Below are positions 6,180-6,212 of a stretch of 6,212 nt of DNA, one piece after another. The notes under the pieces were generated by a model. It saw only the letters and a list, made by a program, of their open reading frames with translations. It was not told the DNA's origin and did not search any database. Position numbers and translations under genes: made by a program. The stretch lies in the NCBI GenBank assembly GCA_945928585.1, contig CAMENQ010000152.1, forward strand, positions 1 to 6,212, in the 5' to 3' direction. The DNA is from an uncultured Roseburia sp. GTDB taxonomy: Bacteria; Bacillota; Clostridia; Lachnospirales; Lachnospiraceae. Each line of letters begins with the position of its first letter. The stretch's first letter is position 1.

Positions 6180-6212
6180 AGATATATTTGCATATATTCC
6201 TATAGTGTTTTT

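Noticed and set aside
6180..6212. Possible terminator after the MBOAT gene (ATATAT...ATATAT followed by GTGTTTTT at the window end)
   Set aside because: The only pairing is a short A/T stem with no GC core, and the window ends inside the T run, so a terminator cannot be supported.
1..6212. Insertion sequences, CRISPR arrays, tRNA/rRNA genes, attachment sites or riboswitches
   Set aside because: Coding sequence covers almost the whole window with gaps of at most 50 bases, and no direct-repeat arrays, transposase motifs or structured RNA signatures were found by reading.

Overview
The window looks like a slice of a surface-polysaccharide (capsule or exopolysaccharide) locus from an AT-rich Gram-positive anaerobe. 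The best guess is a Lachnospiraceae-type Clostridia. The reasons are the low GC by eye, heavy use of AGA for Arg and A/T-ending codons, strong GGAGG-type ribosome binding sites ahead of nearly every gene, and the style of the membrane acyltransferases. The genus cannot be fixed from the sequence alone.

All genes lie on the + strand, with junctions of -8, 29, 26, 50 and 18 bases. No convincing terminator or promoter was seen between them, so they read as part of one longer operon whose ends lie outside the window. In order: (1) the C-terminal part of a UDP-glucuronate 4-epimerase, cut by the left edge (2-610); (2) a small serine-acetyltransferase-like hexapeptide-repeat acyltransferase (603-1106); (3) UDP-glucose 6-dehydrogenase (1136-2320); (4) an acyltransferase-3 family integral membrane O-acyltransferase interrupted by an in-frame TAA at codon 91 (2347-3564); (5) a membrane-anchored SGNH-hydrolase-like protein (3615-4691); (6) an MBOAT-family membrane O-acyltransferase of the AlgI/DltB type (4710-6179). 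The last 33 bases hold nothing that can be called.

Read together, the dehydrogenase and epimerase turn UDP-glucose into UDP-glucuronate and then UDP-galacturonate. The polymer built by this locus therefore probably contains uronic acid. The other four genes are acyl-transfer enzymes: one predicted cytosolic, one acyltransferase-3, and an MBOAT/SGNH pair resembling the alginate and D-alanyl-teichoic-acid acylation machines, in which an MBOAT moves acyl groups across the membrane and an extracytoplasmic SGNH partner acts with it. The locus is unusually rich in decoration functions.

Two features suggest the decoration can vary or be lost. The acyltransferase-3 gene carries a clean nonsense codon exactly where its family has the Tyr of an 'ISGYF' motif, with a chance Shine-Dalgarno and ATG right after it. 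The SGNH gene has a run of eight G in its signal-anchor codons, and a one-base change in that run would truncate the protein at 26 or 47 residues. That arrangement resembles a phase-variation tract.
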